Origin: Qipengyuania marisflavi
GTDB taxonomy: Bacteria; Pseudomonadota; Alphaproteobacteria; Sphingomonadales; Sphingomonadaceae
Reading direction: 5' to 3'
NCBI RefSeq assembly: GCF_005884405.1
Contig: NZ_VCAO01000001.1
Coordinates: forward strand, 552,304-616,303
Length of the DNA stretch: 64,000 bases
Shown here: positions 46,781-55,773 of the stretch, one piece after another
Numbering within the stretch: position 1 is the stretch's first letter
Layout of the letters: each line of letters opens with the position of its first letter
Translations under genes and position numbers: made by a program
Notes under the pieces: model-generated
Databases searched by the model: none
The model's input: only the letters and a program-made list of their open reading frames with translations
Told to the model about the DNA's origin: nothing

Positions 46781-47584
46781 ATGGCCAGCGCGCCGCAGCC
46801 CAACCTGCCCCTGTTCTACAACGATCTGATGCCGCTCAACAGCAAGGATCACACCAAGTATCACACCAAGTCGGTCGACAAGGCACCTTGGCTGGCCAAG
46901 CAGCACGCCATTCCGCTGACCGTTGACGAATTCGTTCAGGCGCAGCGCAATTTCCCGATCGTTTTCTCGTCAGGCGAACAGCCGCTGCCGCTGGCGCTGA
47001 TGGGCCTCAACGAAGGTGTGAACACCTTTGTCGACGATGATGGCAAGATGCCTGAAGCGGCTTATTTGCCAGCCTACATCCGCCGTTACCCCTTCATGCT
47101 CGCCAAGCTGAAGCCTGACGCTGAAGACCTGTCACTGTGCTTTGACCCGACCGCCGATTCGGTTGGCGAGTTCAAGGACGGCGATGCGCTGTTCAATGAC
47201 GCCGGTGAAACCACCGACGCAACCAAGAGCGTCCTGGAATTCTGCGAGCAGTTCGAACACGCTGGCCGCCGCACCCAGACCTTCATCGAAGAGCTGCAGA
47301 AGCACGATCTGCTGATGGACGGCGAGGTTGCGATCCAGCAGGACGGCACCGAACAGCCTTTCGTCTATCGCGGCTTCAAGATGGTCAATCAGGAAAAGCT
47401 GCGCGAAATGCGCGGTGACCAGCTGCGCACGTGGGAGCAGAACGGCCTGCTGATGCTTATCCACGCTCACCTGTTCTCGCTCGACATGATGCGCAATATC
47501 TTTGGTCGTCAGGTCCAGCAGGGCAAGGCACCGCAGGCCGCCCCTGCGGCATCCGCCGTAGACGCCCCTGCCACCGACGCCTAA
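46781..47584 (+). CDS. SapC family protein
   Basis: The 267-residue product matches the SapC family through FYNDLMPLNSKDHTKY, FPIVFSSGEQPLPLALMGL and YLPAYIRRYPFML. The name derives from a gene near an S-layer locus in Campylobacter; the function is not settled. GGAGAG lies 7 bases upstream of the ATG. A strong hairpin (47601-47638, six outer and nine inner pairs) follows the stop and may mark the mRNA end. Confidence 0.88.
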   Translation: MASAPQPNLPLFYNDLMPLNSKDHTKYHTKSVDKAPWLAKQHAIPLTVDEFVQAQRNFPIVFSSGEQPLPLALMGLNEGVNTFVDDDGKMPEAAYLPAYIRRYPFMLAKLKPDAEDLSLCFDPTADSVGEFKDGDALFNDAGETTDATKSVLEFCEQFEHAGRRTQTFIEELQKHDLLMDGEVAIQQDGTEQPFVYRGFKMVNQEKLREMRGDQLRTWEQNGLLMLIHAHLFSLDMMRNIFGRQVQQGKAPQAAPAASAVDAPATDA

Positions 47585-47600
47585 GCTTTTCGCGGCAAGA

Positions 47601-47638
47601 GGTGGCGGATTTGCGCCGATCCGGCGCAAACTGCCACC
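47601..47638 (+). terminator. Hairpin after sapC, no T run
   Basis: GGTGGC/GCCACC form the outer stem and TTTGCGCCG/CGGCGCAAA the inner stem around a three-base loop. It could end the sapC mRNA or protect its 3' end. The lack of T residues after it makes intrinsic termination uncertain. Confidence 0.5.
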
Positions 47639-47683
47639 CCTGCGCACCTTGAAGAGCGTGGCTGCGAGACTTACTTTGGAGGA

Positions 47684-47787
47684 GCCGGGCGGTGCCGCCC
47701 TCATGGCCCGTTCGGTTAATGCGCGAGAGCGCGTTATCCTCCCTGAACCTTGGCCACCTCGTGCTTTCCAGCGCGAGGTGGTTTTTT
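47684..47787 (+). ncRNA. Candidate small RNA with anti-Shine-Dalgarno motif
   Basis: A possible promoter (TTGAAG at 47649, 17 bases, TACTTT at 47672) precedes a compact structured segment. The segment has a GC hairpin at 47687-47700, a stem TAATGCGC/GCGCGTTA closed by a GAGA tetraloop (47717-47736), an unpaired TCCTCCC (47737-47743), and a terminator with stem CCACCTCG/CGAGGTGG and six T (47754-47787). The layout resembles the alphaproteobacterial alpha-r14-type RNAs that pair with ribosome sites, but no match has been run. No open frame of note lies here. The promoter is weak by eye. Confidence 0.45.
47754..47787 (+). terminator. Rho-independent terminator of the candidate small RNA
   Basis: An eight-base perfect stem (CCACCTCG, CGAGGTGG) with a 12-base loop precedes TTTTTT. 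This is one of the clearest intrinsic terminators in the window. It lies 14 bases before the convergent gene's stop at 47802. Confidence 0.88.
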
Positions 47788-47801
47788 ATGGCACGCGCGG
47801 A

Positions 47802-48755
47802 TTATTCGGCGGCTTGCGAAAGGCCGTCCTGCCGCGCCAGCGCGACAACATTGTCTGCCAGCGTCCTGACCAGCGTCACCAGCAACCGCGCCACGCCAGG
47901 CAGGCGCGCGCTTGGCTCGTCGAGCCGCGCATCCAGATAGGCCGTGCGGCAGACCTCCAGTTGCAAAGCGTGCATCCCGCGTGCCGGGGCGCCGTGACGG
48001 TCCAAGACATAACCGCCCGAATAGGGGCGATTGTGCGCAGCCGCCCTGCCCGCTCCGGCAAAAAAGCGCAGCGAAGCCGCCGACAGCAGTGGGTTGCAGG
48101 AAATTCCGAACCGGTCGCCGATCACAAATTCCGGCGCATGTTCATCCGGGAAACGTGCCTTCAACGGCGGCATCGAATGCAGGTCCAGCAGCAAGGCCGC
48201 GCCCCAACGGTCACGCAATGTCTCCAGCGCGGTGCCCAATGCTGTGTGGTAAGGTCGGTGTATCCCGGCAATGCGGCTGTTCAGTTCTTCACGCGGCAGG
48301 GGGCCGCGCCAGATTTCTCCCGATCCGGGTAGTCTGCGCGGCACCAGTCCCAACCCGCTGCGGGCGCGGCGATTTGCCGCCGAATGCCGTCCTTCACGTT
48401 CGCGCGCTCCGGCAATCATGCCCCAATCGACATCATCGGTGGCGCGGTTGAGGTCGAGCATCGCCCGCGGAGCCTCTGCCATAATCAAGGCCGCCCCAGT
48501 CTGCGCTGCAACCTCGCGGGCCAGCGCATCGACATGGCGATCCTCAAGCCGCAAGCGCGATCTGGCAGGATCGCGCATCGCCCCAATCACCGCCACAGGA
48601 TAGGCGCGACCCGCGTGCGGAACCGCGATCAGAATGGGTAGCGGCGCCTTGTCGACTCCCCACAGCCGATAGGCTGGCGCTCCGCCGCTCGCGATCTTAC
48701 CCCCGGTACTGGCCGCCGAATCCTGCAATTCGACCGTTTTTTCATCGCTTGCCAT
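47802..48755 (-). CDS. N-formylglutamate amidohydrolase family protein
   Basis: The 317-residue product has ILIAVPHAGRAYPV, LRLEDRHVDALAREVA, LLLDLHSMPP and MHALQLEVCRTAYLD, the N-formylglutamate amidohydrolase (HutG-like) pattern with probable zinc ligands. The family removes formate from N-formylglutamate, at the end of one histidine degradation route, but no hut genes are nearby. The ATG at 48755 (product starting MASDEKTVELQ) is preferred over an earlier start at 48830. Confidence 0.88.
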   Translation of the reverse strand: MASDEKTVELQDSAASTGGKIASGGAPAYRLWGVDKAPLPILIAVPHAGRAYPVAVIGAMRDPARSRLRLEDRHVDALAREVAAQTGAALIMAEAPRAMLDLNRATDDVDWGMIAGAREREGRHSAANRRARSGLGLVPRRLPGSGEIWRGPLPREELNSRIAGIHRPYHTALGTALETLRDRWGAALLLDLHSMPPLKARFPDEHAPEFVIGDRFGISCNPLLSAASLRFFAGAGRAAAHNRPYSGGYVLDRHGAPARGMHALQLEVCRTAYLDARLDEPSARLPGVARLLVTLVRTLADNVVALARQDGLSQAAE

Positions 48756-48865
48756 CACGCGATTCTGGGCGTTCGGCGCACCCAAGTCAAAGAATCCTGC
48801 ACCAAAGGGGGACGCCTCCAAACTGGCCAAAGATTTCTTAAGCTCAATCCGATAGAGCCAGCGCC

Positions 48866-49255
48866 ATGATCGACACTCACAAAACGCGAATCCTCCTTGC
48901 CGAAGATGATGATGCCATGCGCACTTATCTGGAGCGCGCTCTGCAGAACGCGGGCTATGCCGTCGATGCGGTGGATCGGGGGACTGCTGCGGTGCCGTTG
49001 CTCGAAGCGAATCACTATGATCTGCTGCTGTCGGATATCGTCATGCCCGAAATGGACGGGATCGAACTCGCCCAGCGCTGTAACGAGCTGAGCCCCGGCA
49101 CAAAGGTGATGTTCATCACCGGCTTTGCTGCAGTTACGCTAAAGGCAAGCCGCGAACAGCCGCACGCCAAGGTTCTCTCCAAACCGTTCCACCTGCGCGA
49201 CCTCGTGCTTGAAGTTGAACGGGTCGTCGAAGACCGGATAAGCGCGCGGGTTTAA
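48866..49255 (+). CDS. cpdR: CpdR-type single-domain response regulator
   Basis: The 129-residue receiver domain has the acidic pocket (EDDD near residue 13), phospho-acceptor Asp57 in LLLSDIVMPEMDG, and SKPFHL with the conserved lysine. There is no output domain. In Caulobacter CpdR controls ClpXP proteolysis of CtrA and other cell-cycle proteins. The identification rests on the close resemblance over the full length. Confidence 0.88.
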   Translation: MIDTHKTRILLAEDDDAMRTYLERALQNAGYAVDAVDRGTAAVPLLEANHYDLLLSDIVMPEMDGIELAQRCNELSPGTKVMFITGFAAVTLKASREQPHAKVLSKPFHLRDLVLEVERVVEDRISARV

Positions 49256-49351
49256 TGGGTATTCGATAATTCGGTTATAGCCGCTTGCATGGGCGCGAAG
49301 GCCTCGCTAAAGCGCGCGCCTGTCGCCCGAAAGCGGCATGTTCGATAGCGT

Positions 49352-49426
49352 GGGCGTATAGCTCAGTGGTAGAGCACTATGTTGACATCGTAGGGGTCCC
49401 AAGTTCAATCCTTGGTACGCCCACCA
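49352..49426 (+). tRNA. tRNA-Val (GAC)
   Basis: Acceptor GGGCGTA pairs with TACGCCC. The D arm reads AGCTCAGTGGTAGAGC, the anticodon stem CTATG/CGTAG encloses TTGACAT (anticodon GAC), and the T loop is AGTTCAATCC. The 3' CCA is encoded. Length is 75. Confidence 0.96.
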
Positions 49427-49443
49427 TCGGACCGCCAGACACG

Positions 49444-49471
49444 AAAAAGCCCGCTGCAATGCGGGCTTTTT
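49444..49471. terminator. Bidirectional terminator between tRNA-Val and the glycosyl transferase gene
   Basis: AAAAAGCCCGC and GCGGGCTTTTT flank a six-base loop, with T runs on both strands. It can end tRNA-Val transcripts from one side and the exopolysaccharide transferase transcript from the other. Confidence 0.88.
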
Positions 49472-49511
49472 GCGTTTTGGGACTGGTGAGTTTCGCCAGC
49501 ACCGGCGGGGA

Positions 49512-50891
49512 TCAGAATGCCCGGTCGTGAACCAGCACGCGCACGGTCATCAGCATGATCCATAAATCGCGCCAGGGTGACCAGTTTGCGATATATTCCA
49601 GATCGGAATCCAGCCGCTTGGTCAGATGTTGTTCTTCATCGGTCGCGCCGCGCAAACCGCGGATCTGCGCCAACCCGGTCAGACCCGGTTTCAGCGAATG
49701 CCGCCGCCAGTAATTGCTCTCGACCTCCCAGAACAGCCGGTCGCCAGCCAGTGAACCCAGCGCATGGGGGCGCGGGCCAACAAGGCTCATATCGCCCATT
49801 ACGACGTTCACCAGCTGCGGGATTTCATCCAGACTGGTCTTGCGCAGGAATTTTCCGACGCGGGTAATCCGGTCATCGTCCTTGGACGCTGAGCGGGCGC
49901 CTTCATGATCCAGCTTCTGCACCTTCATCGAACGGAATTTCAGCATATCGAAAAACCGATTGCCACGGCCCATCCGGCGCTGGATGAAAAACACCGGGCC
50001 GGGATCGTCGATCTTGATCGCAATGGCAATCAGCAGGAAAATCGGGCTGAGCACCACCAGCGCCAGGCCCGACAGTACGAAATCCATCGCGCGCTTCATA
50101 ACGCGCTGGCGAAAGCCCAGCGGGCGTGATGACACCACCAGAGAGATGAAATTGCCATCACGGCGCAGTGCGATCGGACGCAATTCGCGCAATGCATGCG
50201 AGACGATTTCGCCATCGACGCCAGCCGCCCGCATGACAAAGGCCCATGTAGCGCGCTTTTCAACGGGGCAACTGACGACCACGCGATCCACGTTCTGGAC
50301 GTGCTCGCCAAAGCGGTTGAGCGATGCGGGATCGTCAACGCTGACATCAAGATCATGATCCGCGACATCGATCACAATAGCCTTGGGTATCTCGATCTCT
50401 GGCCCACCATCTCGTATCACCAGCACGCTGTTGATGTCGGGCACTACACGCCACAGAATATCGGTATGCAAAATGCCGCGAAACAGCGTCATCATGGCGC
50501 AGGCCGCAGTAATCCCCAGCGTCAGCAAACCCCGCGACAGCCTGCCGGTCGCATCCATGAAATAGGTGATGAAAATCAGCATCGCCGCTGTCAGAAGTGC
50601 TGCGGATACCACGCGCGCGACAGACAGTCTTAAACTGAGCAGACTCTCGACCGAATAGGCGCTGTTATAAAGCGCCAGCACCGCAAAAATCGGTACGAAC
50701 ATATTTGTCTGCGAGAAGGCGAAGCTGGACGGAAACACGCCGATATACAGCGCCGCCGCGAGCTGGAACGACGCCACGATAATCGCAGCATCAACCGCCA
50801 TCGTCACAAGGTGTACCGCAATTCGCCGCTTTTCCAGCGACATCGCCATCGGGCGGTAAGCGGTCACCGGGTTAGTGCTACGTTCAAGCAT
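49512..50891 (-). CDS. Exopolysaccharide-initiating polyprenyl glycosylphosphotransferase
   Basis: The 459-residue membrane protein has four N-terminal helices, a middle domain, and a C-terminal PF02397-type sugar transferase ([67 protein letters not shown]). It attaches the first sugar-phosphate to undecaprenyl phosphate. No other exopolysaccharide genes are adjacent, so it may serve a cluster elsewhere. The ATG at 50891 is chosen; an earlier one at 50930 is possible. Confidence 0.93.
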   Translation of the reverse strand: MLERSTNPVTAYRPMAMSLEKRRIAVHLVTMAVDAAIIVASFQLAAALYIGVFPSSFAFSQTNMFVPIFAVLALYNSAYSVESLLSLRLSVARVVSAALLTAAMLIFITYFMDATGRLSRGLLTLGITAACAMMTLFRGILHTDILWRVVPDINSVLVIRDGGPEIEIPKAIVIDVADHDLDVSVDDPASLNRFGEHVQNVDRVVVSCPVEKRATWAFVMRAAGVDGEIVSHALRELRPIALRRDGNFISLVVSSRPLGFRQRVMKRAMDFVLSGLALVVLSPIFLLIAIAIKIDDPGPVFFIQRRMGRGNRFFDMLKFRSMKVQKLDHEGARSASKDDDRITRVGKFLRKTSLDEIPQLVNVVMGDMSLVGPRPHALGSLAGDRLFWEVESNYWRRHSLKPGLTGLAQIRGLRGATDEEQHLTKRLDSDLEYIANWSPWRDLWIMLMTVRVLVHDRAF

Positions 50892-51221
50892 CGGTGCATT
50901 CGGTTGGCTTGTCGAGAAACATGAATGCAATCCCGCGCAAAGCGCTTACCGTCCTTCTATACCACGAATATGTACATGAGCCGGACCCGCACTGAACAAT
51001 TCGCTTGTTCGGCAACCCTTTGTGCTTCGGCCGAGGCTGTGAAATGCACCACACTGGCAGGTTGATCAACAGTTTTTCCCTTTCGGGCTGGTTGCGAGCA
51101 ATTCATTGTAGCTTTTGCAGCACATGCAAATTCAGTATTTATCAAGGTGCTATCGGCAATCTACGGCGCGACGCAGGCGGCTTGGCTTGCACCTCATGCG
51201 CTCCCCTAATAGGCGATAGTG
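50892..51221. other. Intergenic region between divergent genes, no gene seen
   Basis: These 330 bases, more AT-rich than the surroundings, separate the exopolysaccharide transferase gene from the M48 peptidase gene and should hold both promoters. An open frame at 51005-51304 runs into the peptidase gene and has no recognisable protein features. I see no RNA gene or clear operator. Confidence 0.5.
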
Positions 51222-52151
51222 ATGCCCTTTCGGATCAAAAATCTGTTGTTTGCACTGCTGTCGGTGGCAGCCGTAACGGGCGCAACACTGGTATCTGCGC
51301 ATGAGCCGCACTGGGCCGTCACCCTGCGCGGCCAGCTTGTCCGCGTCGCCGAAATTGACTGGCGGCTGGCGACCGTCGCGCCGCAGCGATGCGCGCGCAT
51401 TGCCGCCGGGTTCGGCCTCGCACTCGACAGCATCTCTGCCTATCCCGAGGCCGAGCGGCCAGCGGTCGCGGCGGCGCTGAATATGACCGATCTTCTGCAA
51501 ATCGCAGCGGTGGCAAAGGGCAGTCCAGGTGAGCTGGCGGGCCTTGAAGCGGGCGATAATCTGGCCGCGATCAACGGCGCAGCCATTGCGAGCCTGTATG
51601 ATCCCGCAGTCGACATCCCGCGCGCCGATCAGATTGAGGCACTGTTGACCCGGCTGCCAATCGCCAAGCCAGCGCAGATATCCGTGCAACGCGGCGGCGA
51701 TGCAATCGATCTGGCGATCACTCCACTACCCCGCTGCGCTGCTCGCAGCATTCTGGCCGTCTCCGATAAGGTGGACGCCTATAGTGATCAAAGCAATCTG
51801 GCGCTGACCACAGGCATGGTCGAGTTTGCCCAGAATGATGACGAGCTGGCGCTGATCGCCGGACATGAACTGGCGCATATCATGCTGCTGGACCGGCATG
51901 ACCGGCTGCAAATCCGGCGCAAGCGCAAGGAAGACGAGGCCGACAGGCTGGGCGCTGAACTGGCGGTCTGCGCGGGTTACGACCTCGCGCAGGCGAGCAA
52001 ATTCTGGCTACGTTACGATTCCACCCGCCTTCTGGGCTTCCTGCCAACCTTCACCCATCGCAATAGCAAGGTCCGCTATCGAGCGCTGACGAAACTGGCG
52101 GCCGCAGGTCCTCCCGACTGCGCAGATATCGCGATCAAGCCCGCAGCTTAG
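51222..52151 (+). CDS. M48-type metallopeptidase with PDZ-like segment
   Basis: The 309-residue product has a signal peptide (LLFALLSVAAVTGATLVSA), a PDZ-like stretch AKGSPGELAGLEAGDNLAAING (near residues 98-119), and a zinc motif HELAH (215-219) with a probable third ligand in KEDEADRLG (Glu239). This fits periplasmic M48 peptidases. GTG at 51219 and ATG at 51222 are consecutive in-frame start codons; the ATG is used here. Confidence 0.88.
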   Translation: MPFRIKNLLFALLSVAAVTGATLVSAHEPHWAVTLRGQLVRVAEIDWRLATVAPQRCARIAAGFGLALDSISAYPEAERPAVAAALNMTDLLQIAAVAKGSPGELAGLEAGDNLAAINGAAIASLYDPAVDIPRADQIEALLTRLPIAKPAQISVQRGGDAIDLAITPLPRCAARSILAVSDKVDAYSDQSNLALTTGMVEFAQNDDELALIAGHELAHIMLLDRHDRLQIRRKRKEDEADRLGAELAVCAGYDLAQASKFWLRYDSTRLLGFLPTFTHRNSKVRYRALTKLAAAGPPDCADIAIKPAA

Positions 52152-52220
52152 CCCCTGCCTTGCCCTTGAGCGCTGCTCTGCTAAAGCCCGCCCAACTTCA
52201 AAAGCAACAGCAGGATACCG

Positions 52221-53441
52221 ATGGCCAAGATCAAGGTGGCGAACCCCGTCGTAGAGCTCGACGGCGACGAAATGACGAAAATCATCTGGCAGTGGATTCG
52301 CGAACGGCTGATCCTGCCGTATCTCGATATCGATCTGAAATATTATGATCTGTCGATCGAGAAGCGCGACGAAACCGACGACCAGATTACCGTCGATGCC
52401 GCCAATGCGATCAAGGAACACGGTGTGGGCGTCAAATGCGCCACCATCACTCCTGATGAAGCGCGCGTTGAGGAATTCGGCCTCAAGAAGATGTGGCGTA
52501 GCCCCAATGGCACGATCCGCAACATCCTGGGCGGCGTGGTTTTCCGAGAGCCCATCGTGATCGACAATGTGCCGCGTCTGGTCCCCGGCTGGACCGACCC
52601 CATCGTGGTGGGTCGTCATGCCTTTGGTGACCAGTACCGCGCCACCGACACGCTGATCCCCGGCGCCGGCAAGCTGCGGCTGGTCTTCGAAGGCGCTGAC
52701 GGCAAGAACATCGATCTCGACGTGTTCGAGTTTGAAAGCCCCGGCGTCGCGATGGCGATGTATAATCTCGATGATTCGATCCGCGACTTCGCCCGCGCCA
52801 GCCTGCAATATGGCCTCGACCGCGGCTGGCCGGTGTATCTCTCGACCAAGAACACCATCCTTAAAAAATACGATGGCCGCTTCAAGGATCTGTTCGAGGA
52901 AATCTTCAACGCCGAATACAAGGCCAAGTTCGACAAGGCCGGGATCACCTACGAACACCGCCTGATCGACGACATGGTCGCCGCCGCGCTCAAGTGGAGC
53001 GGTAAATTCGTCTGGGCCTGCAAGAACTATGACGGCGATGTTCAGTCGGACATCGTCGCCCAGGGCTTCGGCTCGCTAGGTCTGATGACCTCGGTGTTAA
53101 TGACCCCCGATGGCAAAACGGTCGAAGCAGAGGCCGCGCACGGCACTGTGACGCGCCATTACCGCCAGCATGAACAGGGCAAAGCCACCAGCACCAACCC
53201 GATCGCCAGCATTTTCGCCTGGACACGCGGGCTGATGTATCGCGGCAAGTTCGACAACACGCCTGACGTGGTGAAATTTGCCGAAACGCTGGAACGGGTC
53301 TGCATCGAGACGGTCGAGAAGGGCAATATGACCAAGGATCTCGCCCTGCTGATCGGTCCGAAGCAGAACTGGATGACCACCGAACAGTTCTTCGAAGCAA
53401 TCGTCGGCAATCTCGAAACCGAGATGGCAAACTGGGCGTGA
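52221..53441 (+). CDS. icd: NADP-dependent isocitrate dehydrogenase (eukaryotic-like type)
   Basis: The 406-residue enzyme starts [20 protein letters not shown] and carries [47 protein letters not shown] and [12 protein letters not shown], the pattern of the homodimeric NADP enzyme also found in rhizobia and eukaryotes. It makes 2-oxoglutarate in the TCA cycle. The TGA overlaps the next start as GTGA. Confidence 0.97.
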   Translation: MAKIKVANPVVELDGDEMTKIIWQWIRERLILPYLDIDLKYYDLSIEKRDETDDQITVDAANAIKEHGVGVKCATITPDEARVEEFGLKKMWRSPNGTIRNILGGVVFREPIVIDNVPRLVPGWTDPIVVGRHAFGDQYRATDTLIPGAGKLRLVFEGADGKNIDLDVFEFESPGVAMAMYNLDDSIRDFARASLQYGLDRGWPVYLSTKNTILKKYDGRFKDLFEEIFNAEYKAKFDKAGITYEHRLIDDMVAAALKWSGKFVWACKNYDGDVQSDIVAQGFGSLGLMTSVLMTPDGKTVEAEAAHGTVTRHYRQHEQGKATSTNPIASIFAWTRGLMYRGKFDNTPDVVKFAETLERVCIETVEKGNMTKDLALLIGPKQNWMTTEQFFEAIVGNLETEMANWA

Positions 53442-54106
53442 GCAAGCCTCGGCGCATCATGGGATCGCCTGTATGGGCGATCCCAGCGCTGATTTTTGCG
53501 TCACCGCTGTTCGCTCCGCAGCTTCTCGCATTCCCTCACTCGGCAGAGACCGAGTTGGGGAATGTGCGTTCAGACGTGCCGCTTGATCCGGAAATGCTTG
53601 ACCGCGTTACCGCGCGGGCAAATGCATTGGTTTCAGCAAGCCCATTAGCAGCCAGTTCGGAACGTCGCCCCATCTTTGTGACACGTGGCGGCTGGCGGTG
53701 GTACTGGCTCGCGAACCTCTCGCAGGGTTCCTTTGCGATCACGCGGCGGGTTACAAAAGCGGTGGTGATCAACCACACTGATCCGGTAAGCGGTATTGTG
53801 CGTAACGGGCGCGCGATAGGTGGAGAGCGCACGCTTTCTGGCGTTCTGGCCCATGAATTTACGCATGGCATGATCCGGCGCCGCTATGGGATTGTCGGAA
53901 GCGCGATGTTACCTGATTGGAAAGTCGAGGGATATTGCGATTACGTAGCGCAGGAAAGCTCGCTCAGCGATGATCAGGCGCGCCAGCTTGCAAATGAAGG
54001 GCAGTACCATCCAGCCTTGTCGTATTATGAAGGACGTCGCCGCGCCGCTGATACCCTTGCGCAAAATGGTGGCTCTGTAGACGCGCTTTTCCAAACGGAT
54101 AAATAA
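53438..54106 (+). CDS. HEFTH metallopeptidase-like protein
   Basis: The 222-residue product has a hydrophobic N-terminal segment ([19 protein letters not shown]), a zinc-site motif HEFTH (139-143) and a later acidic residue in [10 protein letters not shown] (Glu164). This resembles a small gluzincin. I recognise no named family. It starts at a GTG overlapping the icd stop (an ATG at 53459 is an alternative), and its TAA overlaps the next ATG as TAATG. Coupling to icd suggests shared expression, but the functional link is unknown. Confidence 0.7.
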   Translation: MSKPRRIMGSPVWAIPALIFASPLFAPQLLAFPHSAETELGNVRSDVPLDPEMLDRVTARANALVSASPLAASSERRPIFVTRGGWRWYWLANLSQGSFAITRRVTKAVVINHTDPVSGIVRNGRAIGGERTLSGVLAHEFTHGMIRRRYGIVGSAMLPDWKVEGYCDYVAQESSLSDDQARQLANEGQYHPALSYYEGRRRAADTLAQNGGSVDALFQTDK

Positions 54107-55767
54107 TGGCTAAGTCTGACCAAGCGCGCACGAAGAAGCCTGCGCGCCGCAAAACCGAAGAGAAATTCGGCCAGCGGCGGCTGGAAATCCGCAACTCGCG
54201 GGCCAAGGATATTCCTGGCATCGCAGCGCTGGTGCGCCGCGTTTATGACGATATGCCCGCCTATACTCACGGCGAGATTCGCGGACAGATCAACAATTTC
54301 CGCGAGGGATCCTTCGTTGCGCTGCTTGATGACCAAATCGTGGGTTATTGCGCGACCATGCAGTTGGCCGAGGCGCTGGCATTTCAGGATCACACCTGGG
54401 ACGAGATCACCGGCAATGGCTTTGGCAGCCGGCACGATCCCACTGGCGACTGGCTGTACGGCTATGAAATGTGCGTCGATCCCAAGGTGCGCGGCGTGCG
54501 CATCGGGCGGCGACTGTATGAAGAACGCCGCGCTCTGGCCGAAGAGAGAGAGCTGACCGGCATCATATTCGCCGGGCGGATGCCACATTACCGGCGTAAC
54601 AAGCGCAAGGTCGAAGGGCCCGAGGATTACCTGGAGCAGGTCGTCGCCGGCAAGCTGCATGATCCGGTGCTGCGCTTCCAGCTCGCCAATGGGTTTGAGC
54701 CTGACCGGGTGCTGCATGGCTATCTGCCCGAGGATAAGAAATCCGAAGCCAATGCCGTGTTGATGGTGTGGCGCAATCCCTATGTCGAGCGCGATCAGCC
54801 GGTTAAAAAGCGCCTGCCACGCGGTGTTGAATCGGTGCGCGTCGCAACCTGCCAGCTACAGGCCCGCGCGGTTGCCGATTATGAAGAGTTTATGCATGCG
54901 ATCAGATATTTCGTAGATGTCGCAAGCGATTACGAGGCAGACTTCATAGTCTTCCCTGAACTGTTCACGCTGATGCTGCTTAGCTTCGAGGAGAAAGAGC
55001 TGTCCCCGGTCGAAGCTATCGAGCGCCTCTCGGAATACACTCCCCGCCTCCGCGCCGATATCTCCGACATGGCGATGCGCTACAACATCAACATCATCGC
55101 CGGGTCGCACCCCACGCGGATGGAGGACGGGGACATCCACAATGTCGCCTATGTCTGCCTGCGTGACGGCGCGATCCATGCGCAGGAGAAAATCCACCCC
55201 ACTCCGAACGAGCGGTATTGGTGGAACATCAAGGGCGGCGATAGCGTTGAAGTGATCCAGACTGACTGCGGCCCGATTGGTGTGCAGATCTGTTACGACA
55301 GCGAATTCCCCGAACTCAGCCGCCGCCTGGCGGATGAAGGCGCGCGGATCATCTTCGTGCCGTTCTGCACTGACAGCCGCCAAGGCTATCTGCGCGTGCG
55401 CTATTGCTCGCAGGCGCGGGCTATCGAAAACCAGTGCTTCGTGGTCATGTCGGGCAATGTCGGCAATCTTCCCAATGTCGGCAATATGGACATTCAATAT
55501 GCCCAAAGCTGCATCCTGACGCCCTGCGACTTCCCCTTCGCACGCGACGGTATTGCGGCCGAGGCAACTGAAAATGTCGAGACGTTGACGATCAGCGATA
55601 TCAATCTGGCCGATCTGCAATGGGCGCGCGCGGAAGGCACTGTGCGCAATCTGGCCGACCGGCGTTTTGACCTTTACCGGATCGAGTGGGACGAGCTGGG
55701 TAAACATCCGGGCAAACCGCGCCCGCGCCGCGAGCCGCTTGGCCCCACGGGACCGGGCGGCGGCTGA
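54106..55767 (+). CDS. Fused GNAT acetyltransferase / carbon-nitrogen hydrolase
   Basis: The 553-residue product has an N-terminal GNAT domain (residues about 25-225, acetyl-CoA loop VRGVRIGRRLYEERR at 128-142) and a C-terminal nitrilase-superfamily domain (about 240-515). The latter has the triad Glu285 in FPELF, Lys362 in EKIHPTPNE and Cys396 in QICYDSEFPE. Both halves keep their key residues. Such fusions are known in bacteria without a settled substrate. Translation is coupled to the HEFTH gene. Confidence 0.92.
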   Translation: MAKSDQARTKKPARRKTEEKFGQRRLEIRNSRAKDIPGIAALVRRVYDDMPAYTHGEIRGQINNFREGSFVALLDDQIVGYCATMQLAEALAFQDHTWDEITGNGFGSRHDPTGDWLYGYEMCVDPKVRGVRIGRRLYEERRALAEERELTGIIFAGRMPHYRRNKRKVEGPEDYLEQVVAGKLHDPVLRFQLANGFEPDRVLHGYLPEDKKSEANAVLMVWRNPYVERDQPVKKRLPRGVESVRVATCQLQARAVADYEEFMHAIRYFVDVASDYEADFIVFPELFTLMLLSFEEKELSPVEAIERLSEYTPRLRADISDMAMRYNINIIAGSHPTRMEDGDIHNVAYVCLRDGAIHAQEKIHPTPNERYWWNIKGGDSVEVIQTDCGPIGVQICYDSEFPELSRRLADEGARIIFVPFCTDSRQGYLRVRYCSQARAIENQCFVVMSGNVGNLPNVGNMDIQYAQSCILTPCDFPFARDGIAAEATENVETLTISDINLADLQWARAEGTVRNLADRRFDLYRIEWDELGKHPGKPRPRREPLGPTGPGGG

Positions 55768-55773
55768 CCGGGT

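Noticed and set aside
47684-47753. Possible tRNA in the gap after sapC
   Set aside because: The stems do not form a cloverleaf and no T-arm consensus is present; the small RNA reading fits better.
51005-51304. 99-codon frame in the AT-richer intergenic region
   Set aside because: Runs into the M48 gene, has no ribosome site, motif or membrane pattern.
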